Source: Paenarthrobacter nitroguajacolicus (GTDB taxonomy: Bacteria > Actinomycetota > Actinomycetes > Actinomycetales > Micrococcaceae). Taken from it: a stretch of DNA of 64,000 nucleotides. The stretch covers positions 1 to 64,000 of the forward strand of contig NZ_VNFK01000002.1 in NCBI RefSeq assembly GCF_007786235.1. Direction: 5' to 3'. Each line of letters begins with the position of its first letter. The first letter of the stretch is position 1. Positions 51,711 to 60,282 of the stretch are shown here, piece by piece. Under the pieces are notes generated by a model. It was not told the origin of the DNA. It saw nothing but the letters and a program-made list of their open reading frames with translations, and made no database searches. Position numbers and translations under genes: made by a program.

Positions 51711-52687
51711 CGATTGCTGAACGTAAGCGGCCGGTCGTTGCTGCCCTATACCGCGAGGGCCTGCCGCCCCGACTGGACGAAATCAAGGAGTTGGCCGATG
51801 TCCGTCTGACCAAGGCAGACGGACTCGCCGAGGCATTGGCCGGCGCGGATGTGCTGTATCAATGGCATTCGTTCTCCCCGGCACTGCGCGAGAACTGGGC
51901 AGCGGCGGCGTCGCTGAAGTGGGTCCACGTTTCTGCGGCGGGCGTCAGCCAGCTCCTGTTCGATGACCTGGTCAACAGTGACGTTGTGTACACGAACTCG
52001 CGTGGGGTCCTTAGCCGGGCGATTGCCGAGTTCACCCTGGGGTTTGTCCTGGACATAGCCAAGGACTCGCAGGGTTCGCTCAGGCTCCAGCAGGGCCGGC
52101 GCTGGCAGCACCGCGTCACCCGAAAGATTCAGGGCCAGCGCGCCCTGGTGGTCGGGACAGGGTCCATTGGACGCGAAATCGCATCCTTGTTCCGTGCTGT
52201 TGGCCTGCGGGTCAGCGGTGCTGGACGCAGCAGCCGTCCCGGAGACGAATACTTTGACGAGATCCATTCCTCGACGGATCTTGCCCTGATCGTCCACGAC
52301 TTCGACTACCTCGTGCTGGCCGCGCCGCTGACAGACGACACCAAGGCTTTGGTAGGCGCCGATGTTCTTTCCGCCATGAAACCCACAGCGCATCTTATCA
52401 ACGTGGGCCGCGGGGAACTGGTTCACACGGACGAGTTAGTGCAGGCGCTGGTGTCCGGATCCATTGCAGGGGCGGCGTTGGACGTGGTTCACCCCGAGCC
52501 ACTGCCTGCGGAACACCCGTTGTGGAGCATGAAAAACGTTATCCTCACCCCTCACATGAGCGGCGATACCGAAGACTATCTCGACGATCTTGGTCAGCTG
52601 TTCGTGGAGAACCTCTGGCGGTTCAGCCGGGGTGAACCGCTGCAGAACGTTGTGGACAAAAAACTCGGGTTCGTCCCCGCTTCCTGA
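51707..52687 (+). CDS. D-isomer specific 2-hydroxyacid dehydrogenase
   Basis: A 326-residue NAD(P)-dependent dehydrogenase. The nucleotide loop is LVVGTGSIGREIASLF, the catalytic Arg lies in INVGRGELVHTDEL, the Glu near HPEPLPAEHP, and the catalytic His in LTPHMSGDT. It resembles the glyoxylate/hydroxypyruvate-reductase side of the family. It overlaps the preceding gene by four bases and may be the last functional gene of the operon, since a broken mmsA-like gene follows. Confidence 0.9.
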   Translation: MTIAERKRPVVAALYREGLPPRLDEIKELADVRLTKADGLAEALAGADVLYQWHSFSPALRENWAAAASLKWVHVSAAGVSQLLFDDLVNSDVVYTNSRGVLSRAIAEFTLGFVLDIAKDSQGSLRLQQGRRWQHRVTRKIQGQRALVVGTGSIGREIASLFRAVGLRVSGAGRSSRPGDEYFDEIHSSTDLALIVHDFDYLVLAAPLTDDTKALVGADVLSAMKPTAHLINVGRGELVHTDELVQALVSGSIAGAALDVVHPEPLPAEHPLWSMKNVILTPHMSGDTEDYLDDLGQLFVENLWRFSRGEPLQNVVDKKLGFVPAS

Positions 52688-52724
52688 TTCCCTATACCGA
52701 TTCGCTTTCCAAAGGAACTTTGCC

Positions 52725-52962
52725 TTGAGCACTTCAACGGTGACGCTCACCATCAAACACTTCATTGAGCGAAGCCGATTTGAACACCACGGTTGCTGCC
52801 GCGAAGAAGGCCGCCGAGTCCTGGGGCTCGTTCTCCTTCCGCGAACCCCTGGGCGTCGTTGCCGGGATCGCTCCGTTCAACTTCCCGGTCATGGTGCCGT
52901 TGGTAGGCATCAACGTGCCCCTGCCCGTCCCATTGGCCAACCACAACTTCCCCTCCAACTAA
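52725..52962 (+). pseudogene. Methylmalonate-semialdehyde dehydrogenase (mmsA/iolA-type) relic with several internal deletions
   Basis: TTG 52725 with AAAGGAAC upstream encodes STSTVTLTIKHFI, an MmsA-like N-terminus. After a frame change come ADLNTTVAAAKKAAESWGS, then GVVAGIAPFNFPVMVPL, then VGINVPLPVPLANHNF, which in the intact enzyme lie near residues 40-60, 135-150 and 440-455. The catalytic Glu and Cys regions are gone. About 430 residues have been lost in at least three separate deletions. Confidence 0.75.
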
Positions 52963-52980
52963 CCGCCCGCCTGCCCAACA

Positions 52981-54042
52981 ATGAAAGCCGCCACCGGTAT
53001 GCCCACCATCGCCAAGGCCTATGTAGCTTCTTCTCCAACATCGGACCTTGAGCCTGGCACAGTGGAACGTCGGGATCCCGGTGACTTCGATGTGTTGATC
53101 GCCATCAAATACACCGGGATCTGTCATTCAGACATCCACGCTGCCCGCGGTGACTGGGCAGGAGTCAGGTACCCCCTGGTGGTCGGTCACGAGATCGCCG
53201 GCGTAGTGGCAGCCGTCGGCCGAAAGGTCACCCGCCACGTGGTGGGGGACAGGGTTGGCGTGGGGTGCTTTGTTGATTCCTGCAGGGAATGCATCAATTG
53301 CCGTCAGGGCGAGGAACAATACTGTTTGCAAGGCTCCACAAGCACCTATAACTCGTTCGGCCGTGACGGTCTCCCCACTGCCGGTGGATACAGCACGAGC
53401 ATCGTGGTCGATGAGAACTACGTCCTCAGAATCCCCGACGGTATCTCCCTCCAGGACGCGGCACCCCTGATGTGCGCGGGTATCACCATGTATTCGCCGC
53501 TGCGTCACTGGCGGGCTGGGCCAAGGAAACGCGTCGCCATCATCGGCATGGGCGGACTCGGCCACATCGGCGTCAAGATGGCCGTTGCGATGGGCGCCGA
53601 GGTAACAGTCCTCAGCCAGACGCTGAAGAAGCAGGAGGACGCGCTCCGGCTCGGCGCCCAACAGTGCTATGCAACATCCGAACCCGAAACGTTCGAATAC
53701 CTCAAAGGCCGACTGGACCTGATCATCAACACCGTCGCTGCGGACATCGACGTGGACGCCTACCTCTCCCTGCTCGCCCTTAGCGGCACCATGGTCCTGG
53801 TAGGCCTACCCCCGAAACCATTGAGCCAACGCGCCTGGTCACTCATCGGAATGCGACGCACCCTCACCGGCTCCAGAATGGGAGGCATCCGCCAAACCCA
53901 GGAGATGCTGGAGTACTGCGCCCAAAGTGGCATCGGAGCAGACGTGGAAGTCATTCCAGCCCACCAGATCAACCAGGCCTTCGAAAGGGTCCTGGCGAGC
54001 GACGTTCGATACCGCTTCGTCATCGACAGCGCAACGCTCTGA
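52981..54042 (+). CDS. Zinc-dependent alcohol dehydrogenase (YahK/CAD-like)
   Basis: A 353-residue medium-chain dehydrogenase. Catalytic zinc ligands are in GICHSDIH and VGHEIAG plus a later Cys (LMCAGIT). The structural zinc cysteines are spaced in [16 protein letters not shown]. The NADP loop is [18 protein letters not shown]. It matches NADP-dependent aldehyde reductases of the YahK type. ATG 52981 has no clear ribosome site; ATG 52999 is an equally plausible start. It follows the mmsA relic and precedes the iron-box ABC operon. Confidence 0.9.
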   Translation: MKAATGMPTIAKAYVASSPTSDLEPGTVERRDPGDFDVLIAIKYTGICHSDIHAARGDWAGVRYPLVVGHEIAGVVAAVGRKVTRHVVGDRVGVGCFVDSCRECINCRQGEEQYCLQGSTSTYNSFGRDGLPTAGGYSTSIVVDENYVLRIPDGISLQDAAPLMCAGITMYSPLRHWRAGPRKRVAIIGMGGLGHIGVKMAVAMGAEVTVLSQTLKKQEDALRLGAQQCYATSEPETFEYLKGRLDLIINTVAADIDVDAYLSLLALSGTMVLVGLPPKPLSQRAWSLIGMRRTLTGSRMGGIRQTQEMLEYCAQSGIGADVEVIPAHQINQAFERVLASDVRYRFVIDSATL

Positions 54043-54106
54043 ACAGCGGCCTGTGCGCCCGAACACATTGTTACGGGGACTCTGGAGCATCATTTCCTCC
54101 GCGCAA

Positions 54107-54125
54107 AGAGGTAAGGCTAACCTAA
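54107..54125 (+). promoter_or_regulatory. IdeR/DtxR-type iron box
   Basis: AGAGGTAAGGCTAACCTAA matches the DtxR/IdeR consensus TTAGGTTAGGCTAACCTAA at 16 of 19 positions, with the whole right arm identical. It lies 57 bp before the assigned start of the ABC binding-protein gene. Established DtxR-family regulators repress through such sites when iron is sufficient, so the importer is predicted to be induced by iron limitation. Confidence 0.75.
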
Positions 54126-54181
54126 ATGGTCTTCACTTTCCCCAAGCCCTCCCGTTCGGGCACTTTCAGCAGGCGGTTCCT

Positions 54182-55729
54182 TTGCGCAAACTCAGCCCAT
54201 TCCCCGCGATAGGGCTTGCGGCCCTCCTTACCCTTACCGGTTGCGGTCTGAGCGGGAGCCAGCCCAGCGCCACCGAAAAAGTGGCAGATACCAATCAGCG
54301 CATCGTGGTGGACAACTTCCGGGCCCCTGTGGCCAACTGGGCGTTGGAGTCCGACGCCGCGTACATCCTCTCGCTGTCCGGCTGCCTGGAAACGTTGACC
54401 AAATACGATGCCGCGCAAGGCAAAGTGGTGCCGTTCCTCGCCACCGAATGGAAGCAGGTTTCACCCCTCGAGTGGGACTTCACTATCCGCGATGGGGTCA
54501 AGTTCCAGGACGGTACTGAACTCACAGCGGAGTCAGTGGCAGCGTCCTTGAATTCCGTGCTCAAAGCTAAGGTCCCTGCCAGGGCGTTCGGTCCGAGCAC
54601 TGTGAGCAGCGTCCAGGCCACGGACGCCAAGTCCGTCCGTGTGACCACGACGACGGAGAGTCCACTGGTCCCGTTCCGCCTTGCCAGTGTCAACACCGGC
54701 ATCCTCGCGCCGGCCGCATACCAGGGCGCAACAGTCGACCCGTTCGGTCACTGCACCGGCCCGTTCACTCCGGTCTCGGAGAAGGCCAAGCAGTCCCTGA
54801 CTCTCGACCGCAACCCTAACTATTGGGGCGGCGAGGTGAAGCTTGCCGGTGCCGAGGTTCGCTTCATCACCAACGGCGCCACGCGTGCGGCCCAGGTCCA
54901 AACGGGCGAGGCCGACATTTCACTTTCCATCCCTGCCTCTTCTCTGTCTTCCCTGCAGAGCGCGCCCGAGGTTTCCGTCCTCAAGGCTGACTCTCCCCGC
55001 ACGGCGACGCTTTACATGAACAACGGCCGGGCGCCGTTCAACAATGTCGATTTCCGCAAGGCGCTTCGGTCTGCACTGGACCTGCAAGCGTTGGCAGCAA
55101 GCGTTTACGAGGGCGCTGCCGTTCCCGCGGCTGGGCCCTTCGCGCCGTCGGAACCGTGGGCCTCAGCCGGGGCAAGTTCACCCAAGCAGAACGTGGAAGA
55201 AGCCAAGAAGCTCCTGGCTGACGCCGGGTACTCCGCGGATCGCCCGCTGGAGATCATCGCCATTGTGGAGCGGGCAGAATTCGCCGACGTCGCTACAGTC
55301 ATCCAGGACAACCTGAAGGGCATCGGCGTCCCGGTGAGCATCCAGGCCAAGGAATACGCCTCGGCCGAGCCGGACGTGCTTGCCGGGAACTACGACATGA
55401 TCCTGAGCCAGCGGAACAGGCTGATCGACATCGCAGACCCGATCGGGTTCCTCACCGCCGATTACACCTGCAAGGGAACGTATAACCTCAGCCACTTCTG
55501 CAACGAGAAGTACGACCAACTCATCGCCGAAGCGGCCCGGACCTCCACCACCGAGGAACGCTACAAGCTGTATGCCCAGGCGGGCGAGATCCTGGACGAC
55601 CAGGCCGTCAACCTCTGGCTGGTCAACGAACAAGCAACGGACGCCATCCGCAGCAACGTGCTCTCCTACGCCCAGGATCCCCTGTCCCGATACGTCCTGA
55701 CGGCCCAAACAGCCAAATCCGGTTCCTAG
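54182..55729 (+). CDS. Family-5 ABC substrate-binding lipoprotein (peptide/nickel type)
   Basis: A 515-residue extracellular binding protein. TTG 54182 gives a short basic start and then PFPAIGLAALLTLTGCG, a lipoprotein signal. The mature part has the family-5 pattern (CLETLTKYDAAQGKVVPFLA, DFTIRDGVKFQDGTELTAES, LDRNPNYWGGEV). In another frame, from ATG 54126 inside the iron box edge, the sequence encodes a plausible signal start (MVFTFPKPSRSGTFSRRFL), so the real start may lie there with a one-base frameshift near 54180. It is first in an SBP-permease-permease-ATPase operon behind the iron box. Family-5 binders take up oligopeptides, nickel chelates or haem; here a metal-peptide complex is possible. 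Confidence 0.9.
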   Translation: MRKLSPFPAIGLAALLTLTGCGLSGSQPSATEKVADTNQRIVVDNFRAPVANWALESDAAYILSLSGCLETLTKYDAAQGKVVPFLATEWKQVSPLEWDFTIRDGVKFQDGTELTAESVAASLNSVLKAKVPARAFGPSTVSSVQATDAKSVRVTTTTESPLVPFRLASVNTGILAPAAYQGATVDPFGHCTGPFTPVSEKAKQSLTLDRNPNYWGGEVKLAGAEVRFITNGATRAAQVQTGEADISLSIPASSLSSLQSAPEVSVLKADSPRTATLYMNNGRAPFNNVDFRKALRSALDLQALAASVYEGAAVPAAGPFAPSEPWASAGASSPKQNVEEAKKLLADAGYSADRPLEIIAIVERAEFADVATVIQDNLKGIGVPVSIQAKEYASAEPDVLAGNYDMILSQRNRLIDIADPIGFLTADYTCKGTYNLSHFCNEKYDQLIAEAARTSTTEERYKLYAQAGEILDDQAVNLWLVNEQATDAIRSNVLSYAQDPLSRYVLTAQTAKSGS

Positions 55730-55756
55730 CGATCTGAGACGAACGAACCAACCCGC

Positions 55757-56698
55757 ATGATCACGTTCCTTGCGAAGCGGACGGCGACCCTGGTGGCCGC
55801 CGTCCTGCTGTCGTCGTTCGCCGTTTTCCTTATTCCCTACGTGACTCCTGGCGATCCTGTCCGGAAGATCATCAGATCCCGCGTCGCCGGGGACATCGTG
55901 GACGATTCCACCGTCCAGGCACTGAGTGAGAGCCTTGGGCTCCAGGACCCCCTTCCCGTGCAGTATCTGCGCTGGCTGGGGGACTTCTTCACCGGAGATA
56001 TGGGACTTTCGCACATCAGCCGCACGCCCGTGGTTGACCAAGTCATGCCTGCACTGGGCATCACCCTCAGCCTGGTGTTGGTCGCCTTGGGTATCGCCGT
56101 GGTGGTTTCCCTCCCGTTGGGAACAGTGGCGGCGTTGAGGCAAGGCGGCAAAGCCGACAAGCTCATCACTACTGTTACCCAGTCCTTCATCGCCATGCCG
56201 GAATACTGGCTCGCACCGCTCCTGGTCCTCGTTTTTGCGCTCAAGCTGTCCTTGCTCCCGTCCGCAGGATGGAACACACCGTCCTCCATCGTCTTGCCGG
56301 CCCTGACGCTGGCGTTACGGCCCATCAGCTTTTTCACGTCGGCTGTTCGTGCAGGCATGATCGACGCCCTCGAAGCGGAGCACATCCAGGCTGCAAGGGC
56401 CCGGGGCCTGGGTCGCGGACAAACCGTGTGGCGGCATGTCGTTCCCAACGGACTGGTACCGTTGTCCACCCTTTTCGCCGTATGGTTCGCCGGTCTCTTG
56501 GGGGGATCGGTGATTGTCGAGGTCATTTTCGCCATCCCGGGAATGGGACGCCTCCTGTATGACGCGGTGGTTAACAGCGATATCCCCTTGGCGCAGGGAG
56601 GCGTGGTGGTTGTGGTTGCACTCGCGGTTGCGATTACCACCCTCGCGGACTTCCTCCACCGCATTCTCAGTCCTAAGGTGAGTGGTTCCCTTGCGTAA
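55757..56698 (+). CDS. Peptide/nickel-type ABC permease (DppB/NikB-like)
   Basis: A 313-residue membrane protein with about six segments. The N-terminal VLLSSFAVFLIPYVTPGDPV and the EAA loop EHIQAARARGLGRGQTVWRHVVPNGL are typical of DppB/OppB, as is the late EVIFAIPGMGRLLYDAV. It pairs with the next permease and lies 27 bp after the binding-protein gene. Confidence 0.95.
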   Translation: MITFLAKRTATLVAAVLLSSFAVFLIPYVTPGDPVRKIIRSRVAGDIVDDSTVQALSESLGLQDPLPVQYLRWLGDFFTGDMGLSHISRTPVVDQVMPALGITLSLVLVALGIAVVVSLPLGTVAALRQGGKADKLITTVTQSFIAMPEYWLAPLLVLVFALKLSLLPSAGWNTPSSIVLPALTLALRPISFFTSAVRAGMIDALEAEHIQAARARGLGRGQTVWRHVVPNGLVPLSTLFAVWFAGLLGGSVIVEVIFAIPGMGRLLYDAVVNSDIPLAQGGVVVVVALAVAITTLADFLHRILSPKVSGSLA

Positions 56699-57527
56699 CA
56701 AGTCAGCGATCGACCACGCCGCCGTCGTCGTCCTTGTCCTGATGGTGGCCGCCATAGCGGCTGCCCCTTGGCTGGCGCCCTTCCCGCCTGATGTCCAGAA
56801 CCTCGCCGACCGCCTTGCGCCGCCCAGCGGCCGCCACTGGCTGGGAACGGACCACCTGGGACGGGACACGCTCAGCCGCTTGCTCGACGGCGGACGCTTC
56901 TCTTTGGTGGTGGCGGCACTGGCAACTGTGCTGACCGGAATCCTTGGGCTGGCGATCGGCGTGCTCAGTGCCCGCCGCAAGGGTTGGCTGGATGAGTTCT
57001 TTACACGAACCAATGACGTCCTGCTGGCCCTGCCGGAGATGGTGGTGGCGCTCTTCATTGTGGCGGCGATGGGTACTGGCTTCACGTCGTTGCTGGTGGC
57101 CCTGACTGTTACGGGATGGACGCCCTTTGCCCGGCTTGCCCGGACTCTTGCCTACGATGTGTCCTCGCGCGGCTTCATTGAAGCGGCACGTGTGGTGGGG
57201 TGTTCGCCGTCGTTCATTGTTTTTCGGCACATCCTGCCGCACCTGGCCGCCCCGATGCTGGGGCAGGCGACGCTTCGCTTCGGGCAGCTCCTGATCAGCG
57301 TGGGTGCTTTGTCCTACCTAGGGCTCGGCGTCCAGCCCCCGCAATCCGACTGGGGATCCATGCTTGCTGCGGCGCAGCCATACGCTGAGCGGGCGCCGTG
57401 GGGCATCATCGCCCCGGGGCTGGCCATCTTCCTGGTTGCCCTGTGCGTGACCCTCATTGGCCAGCGGGCATCCCGCAGGGCGGCCGATCCAGTCGACGTC
57501 CTCGTGATGGAGGGGCAGCATGCCTGA
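56682..57527 (+). CDS. Peptide/nickel-type ABC permease (DppC/NikC-like)
   Basis: A 281-residue permease. HWLGTDHLGRDTLSRLLDGGR is the hallmark of the DppC/OppC subunit and FIEAARVVGCSPSFIVFRHILPHL is its EAA loop. GTG 56682 lies within the upstream gene's end; TTG 56691 is an alternative. It overlaps the ATPase gene by eight bases. Confidence 0.94.
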   Translation: MVPLRNKSAIDHAAVVVLVLMVAAIAAAPWLAPFPPDVQNLADRLAPPSGRHWLGTDHLGRDTLSRLLDGGRFSLVVAALATVLTGILGLAIGVLSARRKGWLDEFFTRTNDVLLALPEMVVALFIVAAMGTGFTSLLVALTVTGWTPFARLARTLAYDVSSRGFIEAARVVGCSPSFIVFRHILPHLAAPMLGQATLRFGQLLISVGALSYLGLGVQPPQSDWGSMLAAAQPYAERAPWGIIAPGLAIFLVALCVTLIGQRASRRAADPVDVLVMEGQHA

Positions 57528-59121
57528 ACTCGTCATCAAGGACCTGACCGTTCGCAACACAGCCGCCCAGCGGGAGGTCCTGGCCGGGGTGAGTCTTTCC
57601 GTGCAACAGGGCGAGTTCGTGGCATTGGTGGGTGGTTCAGGGTCCGGCAAAACCATGACGGCCAAATCCATCCTGCGGATATTGCCTGAGCAACTGCAGA
57701 TCGCGTCCGGTTCCATCAGGCTCGGCTCCGTGGACGTAACCAGCGCGCCGGAAGCAGAGCTGAACCGTATCCGGGGCGGTCGTCTGGGGATGTTGTTCCA
57801 GCAGCCCAAAAGGATGTTCAACCCGAACAGAACCATCGGTAAGCATCTGAAGGAACCGCTGAACCTGCATGGAGGCCTTCGAGGCAGGGCTGCCGATGCG
57901 AAAGTCTACGAGTTGTTGGCCGACGTCGGCTTTGAAGACCCCGCGTGGGGTGCGCGGGCGTACCCGCACCAGTTGTCCGGTGGCATGGCGCAGCGGGCCA
58001 TGACAGCCATGGCCTTGGCCGGCCAGCCGGAGTTCCTCTTGGCTGACGAGCCAACCTCCGCGCTGGACAAGGTCCTGGAGCAGCAAATTCTGGAATTGCT
58101 CGATAGGCAACGGATCCAACGTGGCCTGGGGATCCTTTACATTACGCACAATCTAGCCTCCGTGGCCGCCTTCGCTGACCGGGTGTTGGTGATGGAGGCA
58201 GGAGTGATTGTGGAAGCCGGCACCACCGAAGCTGTCCTGGGGACTCCCAGGACTGAGTGCACGCGCAGGCTGCTTGAGGCGTCCAACCTGGCCCCCACCC
58301 GCACCACGGAAGCCCCAACCTCCGAGCGCAACGTCCTGACACTGACAAATGTGGTGAAGCACTTCGGCTCCGGAAAGCGATGGGGCCGTGGAAGCGGTAA
58401 CCGCCCGGCTTTGGACTCGATCTCACTCGCAGTGAAGCAGGGAGAGATCTTGGGCGTCCTTGGCCAATCCGGCTCAGGGAAGAGCACGCTGGCCCGCGCC
58501 ATCGTCGGGCTGGAAGGAATCAGCAGCGGGAGCATCGACAGGACGCTCGCGGCCGGGGCAACGAGTCCTCACACTGCTGTACAGCTGGTCTTCCAGGAAC
58601 CACACGATTCCTTCGACCCCCGGATGACGCTCCGCGCCAGCCTGGAAGCACCGCTCCGGGCCCGCAAGGGACTGAGCCCCGCTGACCGATCCCGCAGGCT
58701 CAACGAGGCCATGCTGGAAGTTGAGCTGGATCCTGACCTCTTGGACAGGCGCCCCAGCCAATGTTCCGGCGGCCAGTTGCAGCGTGCCACGATCGCCAGG
58801 GCACTGCTGATGGAACCCGAAGTGCTCATCTGCGACGAAGCGACCTCCGCCCTGGATGCCCTGACCCAGCGAACCGTTCTTGACCTGCTTCAGCGCCTCC
58901 ACCGGGAGCGGGGAATGACCCTCGTCGTCATCACCCACGACATGGACGTGGTGCGGCATATGTGCCAACGTGTCGCCGTCCTGTTCCAAGGCCGTTTGGT
59001 GGAGCTCACCGACACGCCCGGGTTTTTCGCCGATCCGCAGCATCAGCACAGCAAAGACCTCGTGTCAGCGGCGATTCCCTGCCGAGGGCTGCACTTGAAG
59101 AAGATGCGGGCCCTGCCTTAA
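57520..59121 (+). CDS. Fused dipeptide/nickel-type ABC ATPase (DppD-DppF)
   Basis: A 533-residue protein with two ATP-binding cassettes. The first has VGGSGSGKTMTAKS, signature LSGGMAQRAMTAMAL and Walker [14 protein letters not shown]. The second has [14 protein letters not shown], signature CSGGQLQRATIARAL and VLICDEATSALD. Each H-loop His is present (YITHNL, VITHDM). The fusion supplies both ATPases for the two permeases. It is the last gene of the iron-box operon, 126 bp before the AAA+ gene. Confidence 0.94.
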   Translation: MPELVIKDLTVRNTAAQREVLAGVSLSVQQGEFVALVGGSGSGKTMTAKSILRILPEQLQIASGSIRLGSVDVTSAPEAELNRIRGGRLGMLFQQPKRMFNPNRTIGKHLKEPLNLHGGLRGRAADAKVYELLADVGFEDPAWGARAYPHQLSGGMAQRAMTAMALAGQPEFLLADEPTSALDKVLEQQILELLDRQRIQRGLGILYITHNLASVAAFADRVLVMEAGVIVEAGTTEAVLGTPRTECTRRLLEASNLAPTRTTEAPTSERNVLTLTNVVKHFGSGKRWGRGSGNRPALDSISLAVKQGEILGVLGQSGSGKSTLARAIVGLEGISSGSIDRTLAAGATSPHTAVQLVFQEPHDSFDPRMTLRASLEAPLRARKGLSPADRSRRLNEAMLEVELDPDLLDRRPSQCSGGQLQRATIARALLMEPEVLICDEATSALDALTQRTVLDLLQRLHRERGMTLVVITHDMDVVRHMCQRVAVLFQGRLVELTDTPGFFADPQHQHSKDLVSAAIPCRGLHLKKMRALP

Positions 59122-59247
59122 CCGGACCCGGGGTGGTGCTTATCCGGTTTGACGTGGCAAACGTCGTCGCCGAAAGTCCTCATCCCAAGACTCCGCTCAG
59201 GTTGTGGATGTGAGTGCCGCCGCAGCCACCAGGTCTACAGTTGATGT

Positions 59248-60282
59248 ATGGCTGCCAGCCGCAATCCGCTCGATGACCTGCGAGAAACAATCGGCCATCT
59301 GGCCAATCAGCTCAAGCTGCCCGGTTCGGAGCGTGTTGACGACCTGGTGGGCGATCTCATCGGTGCAAGGCCCGGGCCCGCCCGGCCGCTGTCCGAGGTG
59401 CAGGCCGATCTCGATGCGCTGGTGGGACTGGAAACCGTGAAGGAACAGGTGCGGGCCCTCGTCGCCTTGCTGCAGGTCCAGGCCCGCCGTAAAGCCCACG
59501 GCCTGCCGGAGGTGGCCACATCGCAGCATCTGGTGTTCCTCGGAAACCCGGGTACGGGCAAGACCACCGTGGCGCGGCTCCTGGCCGAAATGTACCGCGC
59601 GGTCGGTCTGCTGCAGAAAGGTCACCTGGTGGAGGTCGACCGCTCGGGCCTGGTGGGGCAGTATGTCGGGGCGACCGCCATCAAGACGGATCGGGTGATC
59701 CGGCGCGCCCTGGACGGAGTCCTGTTTATCGACGAAGCTTACGCGCTGGCCCCGGAGGACGGCCGCATGGATTTCGGCCCCGAGGCCATCGAGGTCCTGC
59801 TCAAGCGGATGGAGGACCACCGCCACCGTCTGGTGGTGATCGTGGCAGGGTATCCGCGCCTGATGGAATCCTTCTTGCTCTCCAACCCCGGCCTGCGCTC
59901 CCGATTCGCCCGCGAGATCACGTTCCCCGACTACTCCGTCGACGAACTCCAGACGATCTTCCGCCAGATGTTGGACCAGCACGAGTACACGCTGGAGCCT
60001 GGTGCGGACCAGATGCTGCGCCGTATCCTCGCCGGGCTCCACGCGAGTGAGGACTCCGGCAACGCACGCTTTGCCCGCACGCTGTTCGAACAGGCGCTCA
60101 ACCGCCAGGCGCTGCGTCTTTCGCTCGACGAGGAACGAAGTCTCGACGACCTCGACCGCGAGGCCGTCATGACGCTTACCGCAGATGACATCGTCGAGGC
60201 GGCCCTCGCTTTGGGTGAGGAACCGGAGCCGGAACCGACGCCGGAGCCGGAACCGTCACGCTGGTGGCGCTGGTTGGCCTGA
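59248..60282 (+). CDS. CbbX/SpoVK-type AAA+ ATPase
   Basis: A 344-residue AAA+ protein. Walker A is LGNPGTGKTTVARLL, Walker B VLFIDEAYAL, sensor/arginine-finger region NPGLRSRFAREITFPDYS. It matches the CbxX/CfqX family, hexameric remodelling ATPases. The C-terminus is unusual: an EPEPEPTPEPEP run and then SRWWRWLA, likely a flexible arm with an aromatic hook. It overlaps the convergent prolyl oligopeptidase gene by 27 bp at the 3' ends. A role in threading or activating an enzyme of the neighbouring peptide pathway is inference. Confidence 0.88.
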   Translation: MAASRNPLDDLRETIGHLANQLKLPGSERVDDLVGDLIGARPGPARPLSEVQADLDALVGLETVKEQVRALVALLQVQARRKAHGLPEVATSQHLVFLGNPGTGKTTVARLLAEMYRAVGLLQKGHLVEVDRSGLVGQYVGATAIKTDRVIRRALDGVLFIDEAYALAPEDGRMDFGPEAIEVLLKRMEDHRHRLVVIVAGYPRLMESFLLSNPGLRSRFAREITFPDYSVDELQTIFRQMLDQHEYTLEPGADQMLRRILAGLHASEDSGNARFARTLFEQALNRQALRLSLDEERSLDDLDREAVMTLTADDIVEAALALGEEPEPEPTPEPEPSRWWRWLA

